From Bradyrhizobium liaoningense (GTDB lineage Bacteria; Pseudomonadota; Alphaproteobacteria; Rhizobiales; Xanthobacteraceae), in the NCBI RefSeq assembly GCF_018130785.1, contig NZ_JAFCJT010000006.1:62001-126000 (forward strand): a stretch of DNA of 64,000 bases, read 5' to 3'. Shown here piece after piece: positions 41,466-49,657 of this stretch. Position 1 is the stretch's first letter. Every line of letters begins with the position of its first letter. A program made the position numbers and the translations under genes. The notes under the pieces were generated by a model that had not been told where the DNA came from, did no database searches, and saw nothing but the letters and a program-made list of their open reading frames with translations.

Positions 41466-41888
41466 ATGAAGAAAGTCTTGATCACTGCGGTCGTGCTGCT
41501 GGCTGGCGTGCCTGCGAGCGCCGTTGCGCAGGAGCGCGCTGGTGCTGCGGCGATAGGCGCCGTGTCTGGGGCCGTCGTGCTCGGTCCGGTCGGTGCGGTC
41601 GCGGGTGCAGTGATTGGCTATACCGCCGGTCCTTCAATCGCGAGGTCATGGGGCGTGAGAGGTTCGCGCTCGGCAAGACATCGGCAGCCGCCGCGTCGCG
41701 AGGCGTATCGTGCAGCCGCGACCGGCGCTCCGCCGCGTGCACGTGAGGCGATGAATGCCAACGGCCAGGTGGGAGCCGCCAGCAATCCGAATCCGCCGGT
41801 TCAAGCCGCGCCCGCGGTGCAGCCTGTTCAAGCTGCTCCTGCGGTGCCGGCGCAGGCTTCGACGCCGCCCATACAGGGATTCGAATGA
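41466..41888 (+). CDS. Small exported protein with glycine-zipper segment, function unknown
   Basis: A 140-residue protein I cannot assign. It has a signal peptide (MKKVLITAVVLLAGV, cleavage near AVAQE), then a Gly/Ala-rich hydrophobic stretch with a G-x3-G zipper pattern (~residues 27-55) and a basic middle (RSARHRQPPRREAYR). The tail is Pro/Ala-rich with a repeated PAVQPVQAAP-like unit. Such layouts are common in small rhizobial envelope proteins. GGGAGG precedes the ATG. It ends 10 bp from the convergent IclR gene. Confidence 0.7.
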   Translation: MKKVLITAVVLLAGVPASAVAQERAGAAAIGAVSGAVVLGPVGAVAGAVIGYTAGPSIARSWGVRGSRSARHRQPPRREAYRAAATGAPPRAREAMNANGQVGAASNPNPPVQAAPAVQPVQAAPAVPAQASTPPIQGFE

Positions 41889-41898
41889 GGCTTCGGCT

Positions 41899-42642
41899 TC
41901 AGGCCGCGGTCGTCTTCGGCCGCAGCCGGTCGACCGTCCGTGCGATCAGCGCGGCCACCTCAGGCACCTTCGGACCAATACGAAACTCCGGCCCCGCGAC
42001 GACGACGGAGAGACGGCGATCGCCGATCGGCAGCGGGATCGCGGCGCCGGCGAGGTCGCGGCTGTAATCGGCAAAGCTCTGGCAATAGCCGCGCGCGATC
42101 GAATTGCGCAGCTCGATCTCGACTGCCTCGATGCTGATCGGGGTCGACGGGCCGTATTGCTTGAATTCGATCTTGCGATAGACGGAGTCGCGCTCCTCCT
42201 GCGAATATTGCAGCAGCAGCGCGCGGCCGCTGGCGGTCGCGTGAATCGGCACGCGGTGGCCGATGGTCGCGAAATAGCGGATCGCGGCCTGGGACTCGAC
42301 GACATCGATGAACACCGCCATGACGCCCGCCGGCGCCACGATGGATGCGGTCTCGCCGGTCTCGGCCGAGAGATCGGCGATCAGAGTATGTGTCCATGGC
42401 GGCAGCGGCTCGACCTCGGAGATCATCCGTGCCATCGCGAGCCACCGCGGCGTCGGATAGAAGCCGGCGCGCGGGCGCGGCTCATAGAGGTAACCCTTCT
42501 CCGAGAGCGTCGCGAGCAGATTGAAGGTCGACGAGCGCGGCCAGCCGAAATGGTCGGCGATCTCCGCAAGCGTCGCCGGCTTCCTCGTTTGCGCGAAGAA
42601 TTCCATGATCTCCAGGACGTTTGCGGCTTGGCGAACGATCAT
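41899..42642 (-). CDS. IclR-family transcriptional regulator
   Basis: A 247-residue IclR regulator. The N-terminal HTH (ANVLEIMEFF, KPATLAEIADHFGWPRSSTFNLLATL, split) and the C-terminal effector domain (GETASIVAPAGVMAVFIDVV, HATASGRALL) are clear. The ATG at 42642 opens directly on the HTH; an upstream extension of the frame is within the lyase gene on another frame. It is last in the minus-strand set CaiB-MaoC-CitE-IclR and probably controls that set and the facing TRAP operon, as IclR regulators often do for acid catabolism. Confidence 0.9.
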   Translation of the reverse strand: MIVRQAANVLEIMEFFAQTRKPATLAEIADHFGWPRSSTFNLLATLSEKGYLYEPRPRAGFYPTPRWLAMARMISEVEPLPPWTHTLIADLSAETGETASIVAPAGVMAVFIDVVESQAAIRYFATIGHRVPIHATASGRALLLQYSQEERDSVYRKIEFKQYGPSTPISIEAVEIELRNSIARGYCQSFADYSRDLAGAAIPLPIGDRRLSVVVAGPEFRIGPKVPEVAALIARTVDRLRPKTTAA

Positions 42643-42662
42643 GGTGAGGCTTGCGTCCTGAT

Positions 42663-43514
42663 CTAGGGCTGGCCGAGAATCTTCTTCGCGGCGCGAAGAT
42701 GCGGCTTGTCGATCATCTGGCCGTCGAGCCGCAGCGTGCCGGAGTTCGGATTGCTCGCGAACGCCGCGATCACCTTCTCCGCCCAGGTCCGTTCGGCCTC
42801 GGTCGGCTCGAATGCCGCATTGACGACATCGACATGTTTTGGATGGATCAGCGCCTTCGCCGAAAAGCCGTCGCGCCGCGCGGCGCGCGTTTCCTGCTCG
42901 AGGCCCGCCAGATTGTCGATGTCGGTGTAGACGGTGTCGATCGGTGCGACCTCGGCTGCGGCCGCCGCCATCAGGCAGAGATCGCGCGCCAGGCGGTACG
43001 GGCTGTGGAACACGCCACCCGATGCTTTTTCGGTGGCGCCGAGCGAGGCCGAGAGATCCTCTGCGCCCCACATCAGACCGGCGAGGCGAGGGGAGCAGCC
43101 CTTGTAGCTGCCGAGGCCGAAGATCGAGCTTGCGGTCTCGGTCGCGACGCAGACGATGCGCGTCGCGCCGACAGTGATGCCGGCCGCGGCTTCCAGGGCT
43201 TCGAGCCAGGTTGCAACCTGGCGCACGTCATCGCCGCCTTGCGATTTCGGCAGCACGATGCCGTCTGGCTTGCCCGGCATCACCGCGGCGAGATCGGCGA
43301 GCGTCAGGCCGGTGTCGAGCGCGTTGACGCGAATATAGAGCTGGTGGGGGCCGCGAGCGCCCTTCAGCATCGCAAGCGTCAGCCCGCGCGCTTCCGGCTT
43401 CTTCTCGGTGACGACGGAATCCTCGAGATCGATGATCAGCGCGTCGGCGTTGCCTTCGCTCGCCTTCTCGAATTTGCGCGGGGAATCGCCCGGCACGAAC
43501 AGCATCGAACGCAT
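42663..43514 (-). CDS. HpcH/HpaI aldolase, CitE-like CoA-ester lyase (malyl/citramalyl-CoA lyase type)
   Basis: A 283-residue TIM-barrel lyase that splits a beta-hydroxyacyl-CoA such as malyl-, methylmalyl- or citramalyl-CoA into acetyl- or propionyl-CoA plus an oxoacid. It starts RSMLFVPGDSPRKFEKA and has the metal-site LIIDLEDSV (~residue 33), a Glu in ATETASSIFGLG and the WGAEDLSASLGA loop, all CitE-type. The ATG at 43514 overlaps the MaoC stop by 1 bp (TGATG). With MaoC and CaiB next door this forms the hydratase-lyase end of a C5-dicarboxylyl-CoA route. Confidence 0.92.
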   Translation of the reverse strand: MRSMLFVPGDSPRKFEKASEGNADALIIDLEDSVVTEKKPEARGLTLAMLKGARGPHQLYIRVNALDTGLTLADLAAVMPGKPDGIVLPKSQGGDDVRQVATWLEALEAAAGITVGATRIVCVATETASSIFGLGSYKGCSPRLAGLMWGAEDLSASLGATEKASGGVFHSPYRLARDLCLMAAAAAEVAPIDTVYTDIDNLAGLEQETRAARRDGFSAKALIHPKHVDVVNAAFEPTEAERTWAEKVIAAFASNPNSGTLRLDGQMIDKPHLRAAKKILGQP

Positions 43515-43966
43515 CAGACCGGCCTCTTGTGCATCATCGCCATGCGGCGGCATTTGCCGACGATCTCGTCGTTCTGATTCAAGGCGTGGTGCTCGAACTC
43601 GACGATGCCCGCTCTCGGGCGCGATTTGGATTCCCTCAACGAAAGCACCTTCGTCGTTGCCCGCAACGTGTCGCCATGGAAGACCGGTTTTGGAAACGTG
43701 ACGTCGGTCATGCCGAGATTGGCAACGGTGGTCCCCATGGTCGTATCATAGACCGTCATGCCGATCATGATGCCGAGGGTGTAAAGGCTGTTGAAAATGC
43801 GCTGGCCGAACTCGGTCTTTTCGGAGAAATGCGCGTCGATGTGCAGCGGCTGCGGGTTGAGTGTCAGCAGGCTGAACATGGTGTTGTCCATCTCCGTGAC
43901 CGTCCGGGTCAGCGGGTGCCTGAACTCCTGGCCCACGGAAAAGTCTTCGAAATAAAGTCCGGCCAT
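43514..43966 (-). CDS. MaoC-family dehydratase (mesaconyl/itaconyl-CoA hydratase type)
   Basis: A 150-residue hot-dog-fold hydratase that adds water to an enoyl-CoA. RTVTEMDNTMFSLLTLNPQPLHID (read in two parts) carries the catalytic Asp/His pair of (R)-hydratases, and FGQRIFNSLYTLG is the usual substrate loop. The NPQPLH form is the one seen in mesaconyl-CoA and itaconyl-CoA hydratases. It overlaps the lyase gene by 1 bp and lies 45 bp after the CaiB gene. Confidence 0.9.
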   Translation of the reverse strand: MAGLYFEDFSVGQEFRHPLTRTVTEMDNTMFSLLTLNPQPLHIDAHFSEKTEFGQRIFNSLYTLGIMIGMTVYDTTMGTTVANLGMTDVTFPKPVFHGDTLRATTKVLSLRESKSRPRAGIVEFEHHALNQNDEIVGKCRRMAMMHKRPV

Positions 43967-44011
43967 CGCGGTTTCCTCCCTGTATCGCTGCGATTCTGGC
44001 CCGCGCTGCCC

Positions 44012-45214
44012 TTAGGGCGGCGCGGCCAGGTGAACTGCTTTTTGCTCTGCGAGCTGCTCGATCTCCTCGGTCGAGAAACCGGCCTCGCGCAAAATGTCGC
44101 GGCCATGCTGGCCGAGCGTCGGTGCGGGGCCGGCGGCTTCCGGCTGGGTCGCGCTCCAGGTGGAGGGCACGCGCATCTGACGGATGCGGCCTTCGACGGG
44201 ATGATCGACGGTCCTGAAGAAGTCGATCGCCTCGAGATGCGGATCTTCGAGGATTGTCTCCAGCGTATGCATCGGCATCACCGGAATGTCGGCGCGCTCC
44301 AAGAGCTCGCGCCATTCCGCCGTGGTGCGCTTGAGGAAGACGTGGCCGATCTCTTCGTAGATCTCGTCGATATGTTTGGTGCGCGCGGCGTGGTTGGCAA
44401 AGCGCGGCTGATCGAGGAAGTGCGGCTGTCCGATCGCTTCAAAAAAGCTGCGCCAGTGCTTGTCGTTGTAGATGAGGACGCAGAGATAGCCGTCGCTGGT
44501 CTTGTAGGGGCGGCGATAGCGCGAGAGCAGGCGGGCATAGCCGCCATGGTCGAGCGGCGGATCGTAGGTGAGACCGCCGAGATGATCGACCAGCACGAAT
44601 TCCGTCATCGATTCGAACATGGGAACGTCGATGCGCTGGCCTTCGCCGGTGCGGCTCTGATGCATCAGCCCGCCCATGATGGCGTTGACCATCATCAAGC
44701 CGACGATGCGGTCGGCGATGGTGACGGGAACGTAGCGCGGAGTGCCGTCGCCGGCGGCCGCGAGCAGCGTCGGAATGGTCGCGGCGCCCTGGATCAAATC
44801 GTCGTAAGCGGGCTTTGCGGCATAGGGCCCGGACTGGCCGTAGCCGAACGCACCGACATAAACGAGGGCGGGATTGATCTCGCGAAGCGTCTCGTAGTCG
44901 AGGCCGAGCCGGGCCATCGCCTGGGGGCGCACGTTATAGACGAGCGCATTGGCTCGCTTCGCCAACCGCAGCAGCGTGTCGCGCCCCTCCGTCTTCTTCA
45001 GGTCGAGCACGATGCTGCGCTTGCCGCGATTGGCATTGAGGAACATCCCGCCCATGCCGGGCGTGCGGCCGGGACCGATCTGGCGCACGATGTCGCCCTC
45101 GGGGCTTTCGACCTTGATCACGTCGGCGCCCATGTCCGCCAGCACCTGGGTGCCATAAGGACCCATCAGCACCGAGGTCAGGTCGAGAATCGTGAAGCCG
45201 GCGAGCGGTCCCAT
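44012..45214 (-). CDS. CaiB/BaiF-family (class III) CoA-transferase
   Basis: A 400-residue class III CoA-transferase that moves CoA between carboxylic acids. The N-terminal GPLAGFTILDLTSVLMGPYGTQ (split), the ADVIKVESPEGD block, NRGKRSIVLDLK and MGGLMHQSRTGEGQRIDV are diagnostic. Family members include formyl-CoA, mesaconyl-CoA C1-C4 and succinyl-CoA:acid transferases. It is the first gene of the minus-strand operon and is divergent from the TRAP transporter, so it likely activates the imported acid. Confidence 0.92.
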   Translation of the reverse strand: MGPLAGFTILDLTSVLMGPYGTQVLADMGADVIKVESPEGDIVRQIGPGRTPGMGGMFLNANRGKRSIVLDLKKTEGRDTLLRLAKRANALVYNVRPQAMARLGLDYETLREINPALVYVGAFGYGQSGPYAAKPAYDDLIQGAATIPTLLAAAGDGTPRYVPVTIADRIVGLMMVNAIMGGLMHQSRTGEGQRIDVPMFESMTEFVLVDHLGGLTYDPPLDHGGYARLLSRYRRPYKTSDGYLCVLIYNDKHWRSFFEAIGQPHFLDQPRFANHAARTKHIDEIYEEIGHVFLKRTTAEWRELLERADIPVMPMHTLETILEDPHLEAIDFFRTVDHPVEGRIRQMRVPSTWSATQPEAAGPAPTLGQHGRDILREAGFSTEEIEQLAEQKAVHLAAPP

Positions 45215-45323
45215 GGGGCCTCGTGGGTTGAATTCATATACGTGGAGTTAGAGTTCAGAAAATGTCGGTGTCAATTCCACGCGCTGCTCCCTCGGCGCAT
45301 AGCGCCATGCATAGTTCATATGC

Positions 45324-45353
45324 TTGACAGATAAATTCACATATATGTACATT
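45324..45353 (+). promoter_or_regulatory. Predicted promoter of the TRAP operon with embedded palindrome
   Basis: TTGACA (45324-45329), an 18-bp spacer and TACATT (45348-45353) make a reasonable sigma-70 promoter ~90 bp before the TRAP binding-protein start. The spacer holds the perfect 10-bp palindrome acatatatgt (45339-45348), a likely regulator site overlapping the promoter. Related AT-rich tracts (ttcatatac near 45233, ttcatatg near 45316) may be extra sites for the IclR protein or the divergent promoter. Confidence 0.5.
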
Positions 45354-45442
45354 TTCCTCAAGCAAGAAGTGGAGTGAGGGCCGGACGGTGCCGCAGCAAG
45401 TCGCTGCCGCCTTCGGCATGGGGACGCGTCAAGGAGAACGAC

Positions 45443-46471
45443 ATGAAGAAGAATCTGGTCCGGGCTGCCGCAGTGCTCGCTCTCTCGCTGCCGGTCTCGA
45501 CGATGTCGGCGCAGGCACTGGAGCTGAAGGTCGCCGATAGCTTCCCCGCCGGTCACTATCTCGTCCGCCTGATGCTCAAGCCCTGGATGGACGACGTCAC
45601 CAAGCGCACCAACGGCGCGGTGACCTTCACGTATTATCCGAACCAGCAGATCGGCAAGGCGGCCGACATGCTGCGCCTGACGCAGTCCGGCGTGGTCGAC
45701 ATCGGCTACATCGGACCGTCCTATGTCTCCGACAAGATGCCGCTGTCGGAAGTCGCGCAATTGCCGGGCGCGTTCGCGACCAGCTGCCAGGGCACGCTCG
45801 CCTATTGGAAGACCGCGCGCGAAGGCATTCTGGCGAAGCAGGAATACGCGCCGAACAAGATCAAGCTGCTGATGGCCGTGGTGCTGCCGCCCTACCAGGT
45901 GTGGACTGTCAAATCGAAGGTCGAGACGACCAAGGACATGCAGGGCCTGAAGCTGCGCACCACGGGCGGTGCGCAGGACCTGACGCTGCGTGCGCTCAAC
46001 GCCGTGCCGGTGCGCATGGCTGCGCCCGATGCCTATGAATCGCTGTCCCGAGGCACGATGGACGGCCTGCTGTTCCCACTGGACAGCGTCGTGTCCTACG
46101 GCCTCGACAAGCTGGTCAAGCACGCCACCGAAGGCGTCAGCTTCGGCAGCTTCATCGTCGCCTATTCCATCAACCAGTCGGTCTGGGACAAGCTGCCCGA
46201 CGACGTGAAGAAGGCGATGAACGAAGCCTCGGAAGCGACCACGCCAAAGGCCTGTGCCGACGTCGACAAGGAAGGCGAAGTCACCAAGAAGCAGATGCAG
46301 GGCGAAGGCGTCAGCTTCGATCCGTTGCCGGAGGCGACGCGCGCCGAGATCAAGGACAAGCTCAAGGGTGTCGGCAAGGAGTGGGCGAGCGGGCTCGACA
46401 GTCGTGGCAAGCAGGCCTCCGCCGCGCTGAAGGAGTTCGACGATCTGCTCGCCGCCGGCGGCGCCAAGTAG
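45443..46471 (+). CDS. dctP: TRAP transporter periplasmic binding protein
   Basis: A 342-residue DctP-family binding protein that hands a carboxylate to the TRAP membrane subunits. A signal peptide (MKKNLVRAAAVLALSLPV, cleavage near AQALE) is followed by KVADSFPAGHYLVR, NGAVTFTYYPNQQIGKAADML and, near the middle, GLKLRTTGG; the Arg there is the usual carboxylate-binding residue. The AAGGAGA site sets the ATG at 45443. It heads the binding protein-small permease-large permease order typical of TRAP operons. Confidence 0.94.
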   Translation: MKKNLVRAAAVLALSLPVSTMSAQALELKVADSFPAGHYLVRLMLKPWMDDVTKRTNGAVTFTYYPNQQIGKAADMLRLTQSGVVDIGYIGPSYVSDKMPLSEVAQLPGAFATSCQGTLAYWKTAREGILAKQEYAPNKIKLLMAVVLPPYQVWTVKSKVETTKDMQGLKLRTTGGAQDLTLRALNAVPVRMAAPDAYESLSRGTMDGLLFPLDSVVSYGLDKLVKHATEGVSFGSFIVAYSINQSVWDKLPDDVKKAMNEASEATTPKACADVDKEGEVTKKQMQGEGVSFDPLPEATRAEIKDKLKGVGKEWASGLDSRGKQASAALKEFDDLLAAGGAK

Positions 46472-46498
46472 TTCGGCAAGCACAGGGAGGCGCGAAAC

Positions 46499-47053
46499 GT
46501 GATCAAACGGGCAGGAGATGTGCTCGGCGCGCTGGAACGCGCGCTGACGGTGATTGCGGTGGTGTTCATGTTCGTGATCATGCTGCTGGTGGTGACCGAC
46601 GTGTTCATGCGTTACGCGCTGAACAGCCCGTTCTCATTCACCTATGATCTGATCGGACTCTATCTCCTCGCCGGCGTGTTCTTCTTCACGCTGTCGGACG
46701 CGTTGCGCGAGCATGTCCATGTCGGTGTCGACATTCTCCTGTCGCGCTTCTCGCTGACGGGGCGACGGCTGTCCGAGATCGTCACCGCGCTCGCTGGGCT
46801 GTTCGTGTTCGTCCTGATCTGCAAGGTCGGGTTCGAGCGCGCGCTGGAGAATTACGAGCAGCACGACGTTCTCTCCGGCGCGATCCCCTGGCCGACCTGG
46901 ATTTCGGCGGCGCTGGTGCCGTTCGGCTGCGGCGTGCTGGTGCTGCGGCTGGCGCTCCAGCTCGTCGGCAATGTGCTGAGCCTCGTCAGCGGCCGTGACC
47001 TCTATCCGCTGCCGCCGGTGACCGGCGTCGGCGAAGCACGCGGCTTCGAGTAA
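46499..47053 (+). CDS. dctQ: TRAP transporter small permease
   Basis: A 184-residue inner-membrane protein with four hydrophobic segments (~15-37, 50-68, 92-112, 135-158), the DctQ layout. The first segment leads into TDVFMRYALNSPFSFTYDL, where the FMRY-x-x-N and W/F-x-x-E/D-like stretch is typical. It starts with GTG behind AGGGAGG and ends 12 bp before the large permease. It forms the membrane complex with that subunit. Confidence 0.92.
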   Translation: MIKRAGDVLGALERALTVIAVVFMFVIMLLVVTDVFMRYALNSPFSFTYDLIGLYLLAGVFFFTLSDALREHVHVGVDILLSRFSLTGRRLSEIVTALAGLFVFVLICKVGFERALENYEQHDVLSGAIPWPTWISAALVPFGCGVLVLRLALQLVGNVLSLVSGRDLYPLPPVTGVGEARGFE

Positions 47054-47065
47054 CGGGCGATATCC

Positions 47066-48355
47066 ATGACACCTTTCATCGTTCTCGCCCTGCTGTTCGG
47101 CCTGCTCGCGCTCGGCACGCCCGTCGGCTTCGCCATGGCCTTCTCCGGCTCGGTCGGCCTGGTGATGGTCGGCGGATGGGCCACATTGTTCGGCATCCTG
47201 CAGACCGCGCCGCTCTCGACCGTCTCGTCCTACGAACTCATCACCATTCCGATGTTCCTGCTGATGGCGGATCTCGTGCTGCTGTCGGGTGTCGCGGACG
47301 ATCTGTTCAAGACCGCATCGGCCTGGGTCGGCCGCATTCCCGGCGGCCTCGGCATGGCGACCGCGCTCGCCGGCGCCGGCTTTGGCGCGATCTGCGGCAC
47401 CTCGACCGCCTCGGCCGCGACGCTGTCGTCGACCAGTCTTCCCGCGATGATCCGCCAGGGCTATGAGCCAAAGATGGCCGCGGGCGTGGTCGCGATATCA
47501 GGCACGCTGTCGATGCTGCTGCCGACCAGCGTCGCGCTCGTCATCTTCGGCCTGCTCGCCGAAGTGAACATCGGCAAGCTGCTCATCAGCGGCATCATCC
47601 CGGCGATCCTGGTGACGTTCACCATCATGGCCACGATCTATTTCCTGGTCTGGCAGGATCCCTCGCGCGCGCCCGCCGCGAAGTCGGTGCCGTGGCGCGA
47701 GAAGTTCGCGCTGCTGTGGCAGGTCTCGCCGATGGTGGTGCTGTTCTCGATCGTGACGGGCACGATCTATCTCGGCGTCGCGACCCCGACGGAAGCGTCC
47801 GCCTTCGGCGCGTTCGGCGCTTTCCTGCTTGCGATCGTCAAAGGCAAGATCACGCCGTCGTCGCTCTATGCGACGCTGCTGCGGGCCTGCCACGGCACCT
47901 GCATGATCATCATGATCCTGGTCGGTGCCTCGATCTTCGGCTACTTCTTCACGCTCACCCATGTGACGCAGGATCTCGTCGCCTGGATCGGCAGCCTGCC
48001 GGCCTCGCGCTGGGTGATCATCACGCTGATCCTGTGCGGCTATATCGTGCTCGGCTCGTTCATGGACCAGATCGCGATCCTGGTGCTGACCGTGCCGATC
48101 GTGCTGCCGCTGATCAAGACGCTCGGCTTCGATCCGATCTGGTTCGGCGTCATCAAGATCGTCACCGCGGAAGTCGGCATGATCACGCCGCCGGTCGGGC
48201 TGAACTGCTTCATCGTTGCCCGCTATGCCAAGCGGCCGGTAGCAGAGGTGTTCCACGGCACCTTCCCGCACTTCATCGCGCACCTGATCGCGATTGCGAT
48301 CCTGGTGGCGTTTCCGTCTATCATCCTCTGGCTGCCCTCGCAGATGGGGCGCTAG
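47066..48355 (+). CDS. dctM: TRAP transporter large permease
   Basis: A 429-residue, ~12-segment inner-membrane permease that couples Na+ or H+ flow to substrate uptake. The GFGAICGTSTASAATLSSTSLPAMIRQGY region (~residues 108-136) and the late MITPPVGLNCFIV are the conserved DctM motifs. It completes the TRAP set and is followed, after a RIME-like repeat, by acyl-CoA metabolism genes on the same strand, which suggests that the imported acid is metabolised as a CoA ester. Confidence 0.95.
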   Translation: MTPFIVLALLFGLLALGTPVGFAMAFSGSVGLVMVGGWATLFGILQTAPLSTVSSYELITIPMFLLMADLVLLSGVADDLFKTASAWVGRIPGGLGMATALAGAGFGAICGTSTASAATLSSTSLPAMIRQGYEPKMAAGVVAISGTLSMLLPTSVALVIFGLLAEVNIGKLLISGIIPAILVTFTIMATIYFLVWQDPSRAPAAKSVPWREKFALLWQVSPMVVLFSIVTGTIYLGVATPTEASAFGAFGAFLLAIVKGKITPSSLYATLLRACHGTCMIIMILVGASIFGYFFTLTHVTQDLVAWIGSLPASRWVIITLILCGYIVLGSFMDQIAILVLTVPIVLPLIKTLGFDPIWFGVIKIVTAEVGMITPPVGLNCFIVARYAKRPVAEVFHGTFPHFIAHLIAIAILVAFPSIILWLPSQMGR

Positions 48356-48363
48356 GCACCACA

Positions 48364-48406
48364 GCATGATCCGGAAAAGTGTCCTGCGGTTTTCCGAAGA
48401 TCATGC
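48364..48406. repeat. 43-bp palindromic RIME-like repeat
   Basis: The arms gcatgatc-cggaaaa and ttttccg-aa-gatcatgc form a near-perfect 15-bp inverted repeat around an 11-nt centre, starting 9 bp after the large-permease stop. The sequence type (gcatgatccggaaaa...ttttccg-gatcatgc) is one I know as abundant in Rhizobiales intergenic DNA. It may act as a transcript end or processing site between the TRAP and acyl-CoA genes. Confidence 0.75.
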
Positions 48407-48466
48407 GCAACCAAAGAACTCGAGCGCAATGTCATCGCGCTTGAGAGCCTCCACAAGGAGACCATC

Positions 48467-49633
48467 ATGGATTTCGCGCTTACCGATCAGCAGGAAGCCA
48501 TTCGCGACGCCATCGCAAAGATCTGCGAAGGCTTTCCCGACGCCTATTGGTTGAAGAAGGACCACGACGGCGGCTTTCCGCACGATTTTCACAAGGCGCT
48601 GGCCGACGCCGGCTGGCTCGGCATCTGCGTGCCGGAAGCCTATGGCGGCTCCGGGCTCGGGATCACTGAAGCTGCGATCATGATGCGCACGATCGCGGAA
48701 TCCGGTGCCGGCATGTCCGGCGCCTCCGCGGTGCATATCAACGTGTTCGGGCTCAATCCCGTGGTCGTGTTTGGCACCGAGGAGCAGCGCAAGCGCATGC
48801 TGCCGCCGATGGTCGAGGGCCGCGAGAAGGCCTGCTTCGCCGTCACTGAGCCCAACACCGGCCTCAACACGACCCAGCTCAAGACCCGTGCGGTCGCCAA
48901 GAACGACCGCTACATTGTCAATGGCCAGAAGGTGTGGATCTCGACCGCGCAGGTCGCGCACAAGATCCTGCTGCTGGCGCGCACCACGCCGCTGGAGGAG
49001 GTGCGCTCGCCGACCCATGGCCTCAGCCTGTTCTACACGGACTTCGATCGCAAGAAGATCAAGGTCCACGAGATCGAGAAGATGGGCCGCAAGATCGTCG
49101 ATTCCAACGAACTCTTCTTCGAGGACTTTGAGATCCCGATGGAGGACCGCATCGGCGAAGAGGGCAAGGGTTTTCAGTACATCCTCGAAGGCATGAACCC
49201 CGAGCGCATCCTGATCGCGGCCGAAGCGGTCGGTCTCGGCAAGCTGGCGCTGTCGCGCGCGACCGAGTACGCCAAGACACGCGTCGTCTTCAACCGACCA
49301 ATCGGCAAGAACCAGGGCATCCAGCATCCGCTCGCGGTGAACTGGGTCGAGCTCGAGGCCGCCTGGCTGATGGTGATGCAGGCGGCCTGGCAATATGACA
49401 AGGGCTTGCCCTGCGGCGCCGGCGCGAACGCCGCGAAATATTTCGCAGGTGAAGCCGGATATCACGCCTGCGAGCAGGCGGTGATGACCCATGGCGGCTT
49501 CGGCTACGCCAAGGAATTCCATGTCGAGCGCTACTTGCGCGAAGTGCTGATCCCGCGCATCGCACCGGTCAGCCCGCAACTCGCGCTCAGCTTCATCGCG
49601 GAAAAGGTGCTGGGCCTCGCCAAGTCGTACTAG
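48467..49633 (+). CDS. Acyl-CoA dehydrogenase-family flavoprotein
   Basis: A 388-residue ACAD-fold enzyme that desaturates an acyl-CoA at C2-C3 with FAD. Domain order is normal: N-terminal helical, middle beta with CFAVTEPNTGLNTTQLKT (~residue 123) and a C-terminal helical domain with THGGFGYAKEFHVERYLRE (~345-363). At the usual catalytic-Glu site the EGT motif is absent and the sequence reads IPRIAPVSPQL, so any catalytic base would lie elsewhere, as in some ACAD subfamilies. AAGGAGA precedes the ATG. The gene is followed 24 bp later by an acyl-CoA synthetase. Confidence 0.9.
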   Translation: MDFALTDQQEAIRDAIAKICEGFPDAYWLKKDHDGGFPHDFHKALADAGWLGICVPEAYGGSGLGITEAAIMMRTIAESGAGMSGASAVHINVFGLNPVVVFGTEEQRKRMLPPMVEGREKACFAVTEPNTGLNTTQLKTRAVAKNDRYIVNGQKVWISTAQVAHKILLLARTTPLEEVRSPTHGLSLFYTDFDRKKIKVHEIEKMGRKIVDSNELFFEDFEIPMEDRIGEEGKGFQYILEGMNPERILIAAEAVGLGKLALSRATEYAKTRVVFNRPIGKNQGIQHPLAVNWVELEAAWLMVMQAAWQYDKGLPCGAGANAAKYFAGEAGYHACEQAVMTHGGFGYAKEFHVERYLREVLIPRIAPVSPQLALSFIAEKVLGLAKSY

Positions 49634-49657
49634 GCTCGGCGCTCGGGGAGGATCGCC

